From assembly GCA_002240395.1 (NCBI GenBank), contig CP016836.1:2170001-2234000 (forward strand): a stretch of 64,000 nt of DNA, written 5' to 3'. This DNA is from Xanthomonas citri pv. mangiferaeindicae. Its GTDB lineage: Bacteria; Pseudomonadota; Gammaproteobacteria; Xanthomonadales; Xanthomonadaceae. The notes under the pieces are model-generated. The model did no database searches. It was given only the letters and a program-made list of their open reading frames with translations, and had not been told where the DNA came from. The position numbers and the translations under genes are program-made. Shown here one piece after another: positions 36,222 to 45,069 of the stretch; positions within the stretch are counted from its first letter, which is position 1, and each line of letters starts with the position of its first letter.

Positions 36222-36671
36222 GTGTTCCAGGGCGAAACCGCCATCACCATCGACGACAAGGGCCGACTGGCGATTCCCACCGCCTATCGGGACGTCGTCG
36301 CGCGTGAGTGCGACAACCGCCTGGTGCTGACCTACAACCCCTTCGACGCCGGCAGCCTCTATCTCTACCCCTACAAGGTGTGGGAAGGCGTCCGCGACAA
36401 GGTCAACGCGTTGCCGCGCACCCGCTCCACCAACCGCACCCTCCAGCTCAAGCTGGTCGGCGCGGCGATGGTCGTCGAGCCCGACGGCAACGGCCGCATC
36501 AGCATCCCCGCCAGCCAACGCACGACCGTCGGCATTGAGCGCAAGGCGGTGCTGGTGGGCATGGGGGACAAATTCGAACTCTGGAGCGAGCAGGCGCACC
36601 AGGCCCAGATCCGGCAGACGCTCAGCGACGCGGACATGGACGGTGACGACCTGGTCGGACTGCAGTTGTGA
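36222..36671 (+). CDS. mraZ: Transcriptional regulator MraZ
   Basis: DNA-binding repressor of the dcw operon, 149 aa. The GTG start at 36222 gives VFQGETAITIDDKGRLAIPTAYRD, the family N-terminus; GAGG is 10 bases upstream. Two SpoVT-AbrB-like halves carry the DxxxR signatures (DDKGRLAIP near residue 12 and DGNGRISIP near residue 87). It should bind the four-repeat operator in front of it. Its stop overlaps the rsmH GTG start. Confidence 0.96.
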   Translation: MFQGETAITIDDKGRLAIPTAYRDVVARECDNRLVLTYNPFDAGSLYLYPYKVWEGVRDKVNALPRTRSTNRTLQLKLVGAAMVVEPDGNGRISIPASQRTTVGIERKAVLVGMGDKFELWSEQAHQAQIRQTLSDADMDGDDLVGLQL

Positions 36672-37645
36672 CGGGCGGTGGTGCGGATGCCACGTCCGGC
36701 CACCTCCCGGTGTTGTATGCGCAAGTCCTCGAGGGCCTGCGTGTACGTGAAGACGGGCGGTACCTGGACGGCACGTTCGGACGCGGCGGTCACGCCGGCG
36801 GCGTCCTCGAACGCCTTGGCCCCGGAGGTCGACTGCTGCTGATGGACAAGGATCCCGACGCGATCGCAGTGGCCCAGGCGCGCTTCGGCGCCGACGCGCG
36901 CGTGGCCATCCGCCGCGGCAGCTTCGCTGCGCTCTCCGAGTGGGACGCCGTGGTGCAGGCGCCGCTTGACGGCGTGCTGTTCGACCTGGGCGTGTCGTCG
37001 CCGCAGCTCGATGTCGCCGATCGCGGCTTCAGCTTCGGCAAGGACGGCCCGCTGGACATGCGCATGGATCCGGACGCTGGCGAAAGCGCTGCGCAGTGGG
37101 TGGCGCGGGCCGCCGAGGCCGAGATCGCCGACGTGCTGTGGACCTACGGCGAGGAGCGCATGAGCCGGCGCATCGCGCGCGCGCTCGTCGCCCGGCGCAC
37201 GCAGACCCCATTCGAGCGCACCGCGGACCTGGCGGCGGTCATCGCCGCGAACGTGCCGCGCGCCAAGCCGCAGCGCGGCCAGCGCGAGACCCATCCGGCG
37301 ACGCGCTCGTTCCAGGCGATCCGAATTCACGTCAATCGCGAACTGGCCGATCTCGAGACGGGTCTGGATGCCGCGCTCGACGCGCTGGCACCGGGCGGGC
37401 GGCTGGCGGTGATCAGCTTCCATTCGCTCGAGGACCGCATCGTCAAGCGCTTCATCGCACGCCATGCCAAGGCGCCGGCCGGCAATCGCCGCCTGCCCGA
37501 AGCGCAGGCCTTCGTGCCGGCGCTGCGCATCGTTGCCGATGCCACCAAGGCCGACGCCGCCGAGCTGCACGACAACCCGCGCGCGCGCAGCGCCGTGCTG
37601 CGCGTGGCCGAGAAGCTTCCGACCGTGCACGGGGAGGCCGCATGA
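36668..37645 (+). CDS. rsmH: 16S rRNA N4-cytosine-1402 methyltransferase RsmH
   Basis: SAM-dependent methyltransferase for C1402, working on the same base as RsmI; 325 aa. The GTG start overlaps the mraZ stop (GTGA). Motifs: HLPVLYAQVLEGL, YLDGTFGRGGHAGGVLE (SAM loop), LLMDKDPDAI, GVLFDLGVSSPQLD, GFSFGKDGPLDMRMD and VISFHSLEDRIVKRF. Second gene of the dcw operon. Confidence 0.97.
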   Translation: MTGGGADATSGHLPVLYAQVLEGLRVREDGRYLDGTFGRGGHAGGVLERLGPGGRLLLMDKDPDAIAVAQARFGADARVAIRRGSFAALSEWDAVVQAPLDGVLFDLGVSSPQLDVADRGFSFGKDGPLDMRMDPDAGESAAQWVARAAEAEIADVLWTYGEERMSRRIARALVARRTQTPFERTADLAAVIAANVPRAKPQRGQRETHPATRSFQAIRIHVNRELADLETGLDAALDALAPGGRLAVISFHSLEDRIVKRFIARHAKAPAGNRRLPEAQAFVPALRIVADATKADAAELHDNPRARSAVLRVAEKLPTVHGEAA

Positions 37646-37911
37646 AGCTGCGCCACCTCGTCGTCGCCCTGCTGCTGGCTGCCAACGTGATCACCGCGAT
37701 CGGCGTGGTGCACGCGCGTCACGACTATCGCCAGCTGTACATCCAGCTGACCCGGCTCGAGCGCGCGCGCGACGAACTCAACGTCGATTTCGGCCGTCTG
37801 CAGCTCGAGCAGGCCACCTGGGCGATGAGCAACCGCGTCGACCAGGTCGCGCGCGAGCGCCTGGGCATGCGCTTCCCCGAGACCGCCGAAATCGTGGTGG
37901 TGCGGCCATGA
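37642..37911 (+). CDS. ftsL: Cell division protein FtsL
   Basis: Small bitopic divisome protein, 89 aa. The N-terminal membrane helix (LVVALLLAANVITAIGVVHA) is followed by a coiled-coil-type region (RLERARDELNVDFGRLQLEQATWA) and the conserved VARERLGMRFP. It should pair with FtsB and FtsQ to activate FtsWI. Flanked by ATGA overlaps on both sides. Confidence 0.93.
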   Translation: MKLRHLVVALLLAANVITAIGVVHARHDYRQLYIQLTRLERARDELNVDFGRLQLEQATWAMSNRVDQVARERLGMRFPETAEIVVVRP

Positions 37912-39737
37912 AACTCGGCAGGTTCATCAAGGCCGGCGACGGCCACGCCAAAAAGCCGCGCAAGCGCGCGCAGTTCGACCTGCGTCTGCGGCTGATGCTG
38001 GTCGGCGGTGCGCTGGGCCTGGGCGCGGTGGCGCTGGTCGGCCGCGCAGTCGACCTGCAACTGATCGACAACGCCTTCTATCAGCAGAAGGCCGACGCGC
38101 GCTTCCGCCGCGAAATCCCGATCCCGGCCTCGCGCGGCATGATCACCGACCGCAACGGCGAGCCGCTGGCGATTTCCTCGCCGGTCGAGTCGCTGTGGAT
38201 CAACCCGCAGGAACTGAGCAAGCATCCCGACCGCCTGCCCGAACTGGCCGAGGCGACCGGCCTGCCGCTCGAAGAGCTGTCGCGCGCGGTCTCGCAGCGG
38301 GCCGACAAGGAGTTCATGTACGTGCCGCGCCATCGCCGGATCAGTCCGTCGACGGCCAAGCGCGTGCTCGACCTCGGCATTCCCGGTGTGTTCTCGCAGC
38401 GCGAATACCGCCGCTTCTACCCGCAGGGCGAGGCGGTCTCGCACGTGCTCGGCTTCACCAATATCGACGACCGCGGCCAGGAAGGCATCGAGCTGGCGTT
38501 CGACGACTGGTTGACCGGCACCCCTGGCGCGCAGAACGTGATCCGCGACCGGCACGGCCGCATCGTCGAGCACGTGAACCTGGTCCGCGCCGCCGAGCCG
38601 GGCAAGGACCTGGTGCTGAGCATCGACCGCCGCATCCAGTTCCTGGCCCATCGCGAGCTGCGGCGCGCGATTGAGGAAACCGGCGCCAGTGCCGGTTCGA
38701 TCGTGATCCTCGAAGTGGCGACCGGCGAGGTGCTGGCGATGGCCAACCTGCCGACCTACAACAATAACCGCGTGACCGGCGAAAACCGCGACGCCCACCG
38801 CAACCGCGCGGTGACCGACCTGCTCGAGCCCGGCTCGACGATGAAGCCGATCACGATCGCCGCGGCGCTGGAGAAGGGTGTCATCACGCCGACCAGCACC
38901 TTCAACACCAGCCCGGGCTGGATTCCCAACGGGCGCTTCAAGACCAGCGACTTCCGCAATTACGGTGTGCTCGACACCACCGGCATCATCACCAAGAGCT
39001 CCAACGTGGGCTCGGCGATGGTCGTGCACAAGCTCGACAGCCAGTACTTCTACGATTTCGTGCGCAGCTTCGGCTACGGCCGCAGCACCGGTAGCGGCTT
39101 CCCCGGCGAGGCGGCCGGCCTGTTCCCGGACCCTTCGCGCTGGAGCGGCACCACCAAGCAGGGCATGTCCTACGGCTATGGCCTGTCGGTGACGCCGATG
39201 CAGATCGCGCACGCCTACGCCACGCTGGGCAACCACGGCCGCGCGCTGCCGCCGACCTTCGTCAAGGGCGGTGCCGGCGAGCCGCGCCAGGTGCTGTCGG
39301 CGAAGGTCGCCGACGAAGTGGTGCGGATGATGCAGACGGTCACCGAGCCCGGCGGCACCGGCACCCGCGCGGCGATCCTGGGCTACCACGTCGCCGGCAA
39401 GTCGGGCACCGCGCGCAAGGCCAGCGGCGGCGGGTACGCCCGGCGCTATCTCGCGTTCTTCGCCGGCCTGGTGCCGGTGGCCGATCCGCGCTTTGCAATG
39501 GTCGTGGTCATCGACGATCCCGACACCTCCAAGGGCGGATCGACCTACGGCGGCGGCTACGTCTCCGCGCCGGTGTTCAAGCGGGTCATGGATGGTGCAT
39601 TGCGGCTGATGGACGTGCCGCCCGACGACATCGAGACCTGGTTGGCCGCGCAGGCCGCCAACGAGGCCAAGCTCGCACGCGAGCACGGGCGCACGCCGGC
39701 CGCTGCGCAGGCGACGACGACGGGGACGCCGCGATGA
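37908..39737 (+). CDS. ftsI: Peptidoglycan transpeptidase FtsI (PBP3)
   Basis: Septal class B penicillin-binding protein, 609 aa. A short basic cytoplasmic tail and one membrane helix (about residues 29-50) precede the pedestal domain (ASRGMITDRNGEPLA). The transpeptidase motifs are intact: STMK with nucleophile Ser310, SSN at residues 364-366 and KSGT at 498-501. It acts with FtsW, encoded five genes on. The C-terminal 35 residues are variable, Ala/Thr-rich. Confidence 0.97.
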   Translation: MKLGRFIKAGDGHAKKPRKRAQFDLRLRLMLVGGALGLGAVALVGRAVDLQLIDNAFYQQKADARFRREIPIPASRGMITDRNGEPLAISSPVESLWINPQELSKHPDRLPELAEATGLPLEELSRAVSQRADKEFMYVPRHRRISPSTAKRVLDLGIPGVFSQREYRRFYPQGEAVSHVLGFTNIDDRGQEGIELAFDDWLTGTPGAQNVIRDRHGRIVEHVNLVRAAEPGKDLVLSIDRRIQFLAHRELRRAIEETGASAGSIVILEVATGEVLAMANLPTYNNNRVTGENRDAHRNRAVTDLLEPGSTMKPITIAAALEKGVITPTSTFNTSPGWIPNGRFKTSDFRNYGVLDTTGIITKSSNVGSAMVVHKLDSQYFYDFVRSFGYGRSTGSGFPGEAAGLFPDPSRWSGTTKQGMSYGYGLSVTPMQIAHAYATLGNHGRALPPTFVKGGAGEPRQVLSAKVADEVVRMMQTVTEPGGTGTRAAILGYHVAGKSGTARKASGGGYARRYLAFFAGLVPVADPRFAMVVVIDDPDTSKGGSTYGGGYVSAPVFKRVMDGALRLMDVPPDDIETWLAAQAANEAKLAREHGRTPAAAQATTTGTPR

Positions 39738-41224
39738 GCCGCGCGATGCCGTTGTCCGAACTGCTGCCCGACGTCGCCACCGTGCCGGCCGACACCGTCA
39801 TCACCGGCCTGGTGCAGGACAGCCGCGCGCTGCGGCCGGGCGATGCCTTCGTCGCGATCGGCGGCTTCGGCACGCACGGCCTGCATTTCGCCGCCCAGGC
39901 CAAGGCCGCGGGCGCCAACGCGGTGCTGTTCGAGCCGCCGGTCCCGGCCGAGATCGAGACGCTGCCGGCCGATGCGATCGCCGTGGCGGGCCTGCGCGAC
40001 CGCATGGGCGCGATGGCCGATACCTTCCACGGTCAGCCCTCGCGGGCGATGACGATGGTCGGCGTCACAGGTACCAGCGGCAAGACCTCCACGGTGCAGC
40101 TGCTGGCGCAGGCGCTGGAGGCCTCGGGCACGCGCGCCGGCACCATCGGCACGCTCGGCGCCGGCCTGCACGGCGCGGTCGCCCCGACTGGCTTCACCAC
40201 GCCGCTGGTGCTGCAGACCCATGCGTTGCTGGCGCAGTTGCGCGACGACGGTGCGCAGGCGGTGGCGATGGAAGTCAGCTCGCACGCGCTCGACCAGGGC
40301 CGTGTCGATGCAGTGCATTTCGATGTCGCGGTGTTCACCAACCTCACCCGCGACCACCTCGACTACCACGGCGACATGGCCGGCTACGGCGAGGCGAAGG
40401 CCAAGCTGTTCATGCGTCCGGGCCTCAAGGCCGCGGTAATCAATGTCGACGATCCGTTCGGCGCCACACTGCCGGCGCGGCTCGATACTGCCGTACGCGC
40501 GATCCGCGTCAGCGCCGCCGGCGCGGCCGATGCCGACATCGCCGCGTCCGATGTCGCGCTCGATGCCGACGGCATCGCGTTCTCGCTGCGCATCGGTGGC
40601 GAACGGCTGACGGTGCGCTCGCCGCTGCTGGGCCGCTTCAATGTCGACAACCTGCTGGCCGTCGCCGGCGTGCTCGCCGCGCTCGGCCAGGCGCCGGCGC
40701 AGATCGTGCGCGCGCTCGGCGTGCTGCAGCCCATCGCCGGCCGCATGAACCGCTTCGGTGGCGGCGATACGCAGCCGCTGGTGGTCGTCGACTACTCGCA
40801 CAAGCCCGATCCGCTGCAGCAGGCGTTGCAGTCGCTGCGCGGTCATCTGCGCGGCCGACTGACCTGCGTGTTCGGCTGCGGTGGCGAACGCGACACCGGC
40901 AAGCGCGCGCAGATGGCGGCGATCGCCGAGGCCCATGCCGATCGGGTGATCGTCACCGACGACAATCCGCGCCGCGAGAATGGCGATGCCATCGTCGCCG
41001 ACATCCTCGCCGGTTTCGAACGCGCCGACACGGTCCGTGTGCAGCGCGACCGCGGCCGCGCGATCGCGCAGGCGATCGCCGAGGCCGAGCCCGGTGACAT
41101 CGTGTTGATCGCCGGCAAGGGACACGAGCCCTACCAGGAGATCGACGGCGTGCAGCATCCCTTCGACGACCGGCAGGTCGCGCAGGCCGCGCTGGCTGCG
41201 CGCGGGACGGAGGGCGCACGATGA
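39734..41224 (+). CDS. murE: UDP-MurNAc-L-Ala-D-Glu:meso-DAP ligase MurE
   Basis: Adds meso-diaminopimelate to the peptidoglycan precursor in the cytoplasm; 496 aa. The ATP loop GVTGTSGKTS spans residues 110-119. The carbamylated-lysine region (FMRPGLKAAVINVDD), VDYSHKPDPL and the DAP-selecting DNPR motif (TDDNPRREN) are present, so the substrate is DAP, not lysine. Overlaps both neighbours by ATGA. Confidence 0.97.
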   Translation: MSRAMPLSELLPDVATVPADTVITGLVQDSRALRPGDAFVAIGGFGTHGLHFAAQAKAAGANAVLFEPPVPAEIETLPADAIAVAGLRDRMGAMADTFHGQPSRAMTMVGVTGTSGKTSTVQLLAQALEASGTRAGTIGTLGAGLHGAVAPTGFTTPLVLQTHALLAQLRDDGAQAVAMEVSSHALDQGRVDAVHFDVAVFTNLTRDHLDYHGDMAGYGEAKAKLFMRPGLKAAVINVDDPFGATLPARLDTAVRAIRVSAAGAADADIAASDVALDADGIAFSLRIGGERLTVRSPLLGRFNVDNLLAVAGVLAALGQAPAQIVRALGVLQPIAGRMNRFGGGDTQPLVVVDYSHKPDPLQQALQSLRGHLRGRLTCVFGCGGERDTGKRAQMAAIAEAHADRVIVTDDNPRRENGDAIVADILAGFERADTVRVQRDRGRAIAQAIAEAEPGDIVLIAGKGHEPYQEIDGVQHPFDDRQVAQAALAARGTEGAR

Positions 41225-42648
41225 CGCCGCTGTCGCTCACCCGGATCGCCGCGCTGGTCAACGGCCGCCTGCAGGGCGCCGACGACGGCGTGCAGATCAA
41301 GGCCGTCGTCACCGACACCCGCCGGCTCGACGCCACGGACCCGCGTGCGCGTCTGTTCGTCGCGCTGCGCGGCGAGAACTTCGATGGCCACGCGCACGTC
41401 GCGCGCGCTGCCGAGCTGGGTGTGCGCGCCGCGCTCGTCGCCCGTCCGCTCGACCTGGCGCTGCCGCAGATCGTCGTCGCCGACCCGCAGACCGCGCTCG
41501 GCGCACTGGCCACGGCGGTCCAGCGTGCGCGGGTCGCGCAGGTCGTCGCGATCACCGGCAGCAACGGCAAGACCAGCGTCAAGCAGCTGACGGTCGAGAT
41601 CCTGCGCCGGCATGCCGCGACCTGCTTCAACCCCGGAAACCTCAACAACGAGATCGGCCTGCCGCTGTCGATCCTCGATGCGCCCGAGGACGCCATGTTC
41701 GCCGTCTACGAAATGGGCGCCGGGCAGCCGGGCGACATCGCCTATCTGACCGCGATCGCGCGCCCGCGCATTGCCCTGGTCAACAACGTCGCGCCGGCGC
41801 ACCTGGAGCGCATGGGCAGCCTGCTGGGCATCGCCGACACCAAGGCCGCGGTCTACGACGCGCTGCCTGCCGACGGCACCGCGGTCATCAATGCCGACGA
41901 TGCGTTCGCGCCGTATTTCGCGCAGCGCGCCCACGGGCGCCGCCTGCTGCGCTTCGGCATCGAGGCCACGGCCGACGTGGTCGCCCGCGCCATCCGTCCC
42001 GACGCGGCCGGCACCCGCTTCCAGCTGATCACGCCCGCTGGCGAGGCGCCGGTTGCGCTGCCGTTGGCCGGCCGCCACAACGTGCGCAATGCGCTGGCTG
42101 CGGCCACGATCGCGCTGGCGGCCGGCGTGCCGCTGGCGACGATCGTCGATGGGCTGCAAGCAGCGCAGGCGGTGTCCGGCCGGCTGGCCCTACATCGCCT
42201 GTCCAGTGGCGCGGCCCTGATCGACGACAGCTACAACGCCAATCCCGGCTCGCTGCACGCCGCGATCGAGACCCTGACGACCATGCCGGGCACGCGCTGG
42301 CTGGTACTGGGCGACATGCGCGAACTCGGCGCCGACGGCGCTGCGATGCATGCGCAGGCCGGGCTGCGCGCCAAGGCTGCCGGCATCGCTGCGCTCTACG
42401 CACTCGGACCGTTGGCCGCGCACGCGGCCGACGCCTTCGGCGACGGCGCGCAGCGCTTCGACACCCACGCTGCGCTCGCCCAGGCCCTGGTCCGCGACCT
42501 GGATGCCAGCGCCTCGGCTCACGACACGCGGTCTTCCACGGACGACCGACCGGCCCTCACGATCCTGGTCAAGGGATCCCGGGGCAGTGCGATGGACCGG
42601 ACGGTCGCCGCACTGCTCGACGCGCAAGGAACCCACGATGCTGCTTGA
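41221..42648 (+). CDS. murF: UDP-MurNAc-tripeptide:D-Ala-D-Ala ligase MurF
   Basis: Adds D-Ala-D-Ala to complete the pentapeptide; 475 aa. ATP loop ITGSNGKTS at residues 111-119, followed by NPGNLNNEIGLPLS and YEMGAGQPGDIAYL. The central domain has LAGRHNVRNALAAA and IDDSYNANPGSL. The D-Ala-D-Ala it uses would come from Ddl at 46.5 kb. The last codons overlap the mraY start by 11 bases. Confidence 0.97.
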   Translation: MTPLSLTRIAALVNGRLQGADDGVQIKAVVTDTRRLDATDPRARLFVALRGENFDGHAHVARAAELGVRAALVARPLDLALPQIVVADPQTALGALATAVQRARVAQVVAITGSNGKTSVKQLTVEILRRHAATCFNPGNLNNEIGLPLSILDAPEDAMFAVYEMGAGQPGDIAYLTAIARPRIALVNNVAPAHLERMGSLLGIADTKAAVYDALPADGTAVINADDAFAPYFAQRAHGRRLLRFGIEATADVVARAIRPDAAGTRFQLITPAGEAPVALPLAGRHNVRNALAAATIALAAGVPLATIVDGLQAAQAVSGRLALHRLSSGAALIDDSYNANPGSLHAAIETLTTMPGTRWLVLGDMRELGADGAAMHAQAGLRAKAAGIAALYALGPLAAHAADAFGDGAQRFDTHAALAQALVRDLDASASAHDTRSSTDDRPALTILVKGSRGSAMDRTVAALLDAQGTHDAA

Positions 42649-43723
42649 ACTCGCCCGCTGGCTGCAGGGGTTCGAGGACTTCTTCGGTCTGTTCGAATAC
42701 CTCACCTTCCGCGGCATCCTGGCGGCGCTGACCTCGCTGTCGTTGTCGTTGTGGCTGGGCCCGGCGGTGATCCGCAAGCTGGCGCAGTACAAGGGGGGGC
42801 AGCCGATCCGCCAGGACGGTCCGCAGACGCACTTCTCCAAGGCCGGTACGCCGACGATGGGCGGTGCGCTGATCCTGATCACCGTGCTGGCGGCGGTGTT
42901 GCTGTGGGGCGACCTGCGCAACAAGTACGTGTGGCTGGTGATGGCGGTGATGGTCGCCTTCGGCGCGATCGGCTGGTACGACGACTGGATCAAGATCGTG
43001 CACCGCGATCCCAACGGTCTGAAATCGCGCTGGAAGTACCTGCTGCAGTCGGTGTTCGGCCTGGCGGCCGGCCTGTACTTGTATCTGTACGCGGACGTGC
43101 CGGCGGCGACCACGTTCTACCTGCCGCTGTTCAAGTCGATCGCGCTGCCGCTGGCGGGTATCAGCTTTGTGGCGATCGCCTACTTCTGGATCGTCGGCTT
43201 CTCCAACGCGGTCAATCTGACCGACGGCCTCGATGGGCTGGCGATCATGCCAACGGTGCTGGTCGCTTGCGGCATGGGCGTGTTCGCCTACGCCTCCGGC
43301 AACGCGGTGTTCTCCAGCTATCTGCAGATCCCGCAGGTGCCCGGCGCCGGCGAACTGGTGATCATCTGCGCGGCGATCGCCGGCGCGGGCCTGGGCTTTC
43401 TGTGGTTCAACACCTATCCGGCGATGGTGTTCATGGGCGACATCGGCGCGCTCGCACTCGGCGCGGTGCTCGGCACGATGGCAGTGATCGTGCGCCAGGA
43501 ACTGGTGCTGGTGATCATGGGCGGCATCTTCGTCATCGAAACGCTGTCGGTGATGATCCAGGTGGCCAGCTTCAAGCTGACCGGCAAGCGCGTGTTCCGC
43601 ATGGCGCCGATCCACCATCACTTCGAGCTCAAGGGCTGGCCCGAGCCGCGGGTGATCGTTCGCTTCTGGATCATCTCGGTGATCCTGGTCCTCGTCGGTC
43701 TCGCCACGTTGAAGGTGCGCTGA
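42638..43723 (+). CDS. mraY: Phospho-MurNAc-pentapeptide transferase MraY
   Basis: Integral membrane enzyme that transfers phospho-MurNAc-pentapeptide to undecaprenyl phosphate, giving lipid I; 361 aa with about ten helices. Catalytic motifs: GTPTMGG, GWYDDWIKI (the DD pair), VGFSNAVNLTDGLDGLA, and the HHH motif in RMAPIHHHFELKGWPE. In most gammaproteobacteria murD follows, but here ftsW starts within the mraY stop (TGATG). Confidence 0.97.
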   Translation: MLLELARWLQGFEDFFGLFEYLTFRGILAALTSLSLSLWLGPAVIRKLAQYKGGQPIRQDGPQTHFSKAGTPTMGGALILITVLAAVLLWGDLRNKYVWLVMAVMVAFGAIGWYDDWIKIVHRDPNGLKSRWKYLLQSVFGLAAGLYLYLYADVPAATTFYLPLFKSIALPLAGISFVAIAYFWIVGFSNAVNLTDGLDGLAIMPTVLVACGMGVFAYASGNAVFSSYLQIPQVPGAGELVIICAAIAGAGLGFLWFNTYPAMVFMGDIGALALGAVLGTMAVIVRQELVLVIMGGIFVIETLSVMIQVASFKLTGKRVFRMAPIHHHFELKGWPEPRVIVRFWIISVILVLVGLATLKVR

Positions 43724-45069
43724 TGGCCCGCGTCCACGACACCGCACTCCACGACAGCTTCGGCGCCCGCCAGGCGACCCGGCTCGACGAGATCCACGGT
43801 CGGTTCGACCCGTGGCTGGTCGGGATCATGGTCGCGATCGCGACGCTGGGCGTGATCATGGTCGCGTCGAGTTCGATCGCCGTCGGCGAGGACATGGGGG
43901 TGGGGCGGTACTACTTCCTCAGCCGCCACTTCATGTTCATCGGCTTGGGGCTGGGCCTGGCGTTCGCAGTGATGCGCACCGAGCTCAAGACCATCGAGAA
44001 GTACGACCGCTTCGTGCTGCTGATGTGCGCGGGCCTGCTGCTGCTGGTGTTCGTGCCGGGGTTGGGGCGTTCGGTCAATGGCGCGCACCGCTGGATCAAC
44101 CTGGGTATTTCCAATTTCCAGGTCGTCGAGGCGGTCAAGGTCATCTACATCGTCTGGCTGGCCAGCTACCTGGTGCGGTTCCGCGACGAGGTCAACGCCA
44201 CCTGGGGCGCGATGCTCAAGCCGATCGGCGTGGCCGTGGTGCTGGTCGGTCTGCTGCTGCTGCAGCCCGACTTCGGCTCGTCGATGCTGCTGCTGGGCGT
44301 GACCGCCGGCATGCTCGTGCTCGGTGGCGGCCACCTCAAGCGCATGATGCTGCCGGTGCTGCTGCTGCTGCCGGCGGTGGTCGCGGTCGCGGTCATGGAG
44401 CCCTACCGGCTACGCCGCATCACCTCGTTCATGAACCCCTGGGAAGACCAGCTGGGCGCCGGCTACCAGCTCAGCAATGCGCTGATGGCGGTCGGGCGCG
44501 GCGAGTTCTCCGGGGTCGGTCTGGGCGCGTCGGTGCAGAAGCTCTCCTACCTGCCCGAAGCGCATACCGACTTCATCTTCTCGGTGCTGGCCGAGGAACT
44601 GGGCTTCCTGGGCGTGTGCCTGGTCGTCGGCCTGTTCGTCGCGCTGGTCGGTCGCGCGCTGTGGATCGGCCTGAAGTGCGTGGAGATGCGTCGCCACTTC
44701 GCCGGCTACTGCGCATTCGGCGTCGCGTTGATGATCGGTCTGCAGAGCCTGGTCTCGATCGGCGTGAACCTCGGCCTGCTGCCGACCAAGGGCCTGACCC
44801 TGCCGCTGGTGTCCTCGGGCGGTTCGAGCGTGATGATGACCTGCGTCGCGTTCGGGCTGCTGCTGCGCGTGTCCTACGAACTCGACCGCGCCCAGCGCCA
44901 GGTCGCCCGGCTGCGCGGCGATGCCGCCGCGCCAGCACCGACGCCGGCCGGCCCGATGCCCCCCACCCATCAACCGCCGCTGCCCGTGCCGCCGGCGACC
45001 GCCAAGCGCGGCACCAGCCGTCTGCAGCAGCGCGTCGAGCCGAGCTTCGGCGGCAGGAGCCACGCATGA
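43723..45069 (+). CDS. ftsW: Septal peptidoglycan polymerase FtsW
   Basis: SEDS-family lipid II polymerase of the divisome, 448 aa with ten predicted helices. Motifs: VNGAHRWINLG, LLQPDFGSSMLL with the catalytic Asp, FMNPWEDQLGAGYQLSNALMAVGRG and LPLVSSGGSS. A cytoplasmic Pro-rich C-terminus of about 50 residues follows the last helix. It works with FtsI. The stop overlaps murC directly; the murG that usually lies between is missing. Confidence 0.96.
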   Translation: MARVHDTALHDSFGARQATRLDEIHGRFDPWLVGIMVAIATLGVIMVASSSIAVGEDMGVGRYYFLSRHFMFIGLGLGLAFAVMRTELKTIEKYDRFVLLMCAGLLLLVFVPGLGRSVNGAHRWINLGISNFQVVEAVKVIYIVWLASYLVRFRDEVNATWGAMLKPIGVAVVLVGLLLLQPDFGSSMLLLGVTAGMLVLGGGHLKRMMLPVLLLLPAVVAVAVMEPYRLRRITSFMNPWEDQLGAGYQLSNALMAVGRGEFSGVGLGASVQKLSYLPEAHTDFIFSVLAEELGFLGVCLVVGLFVALVGRALWIGLKCVEMRRHFAGYCAFGVALMIGLQSLVSIGVNLGLLPTKGLTLPLVSSGGSSVMMTCVAFGLLLRVSYELDRAQRQVARLRGDAAAPAPTPAGPMPPTHQPPLPVPPATAKRGTSRLQQRVEPSFGGRSHA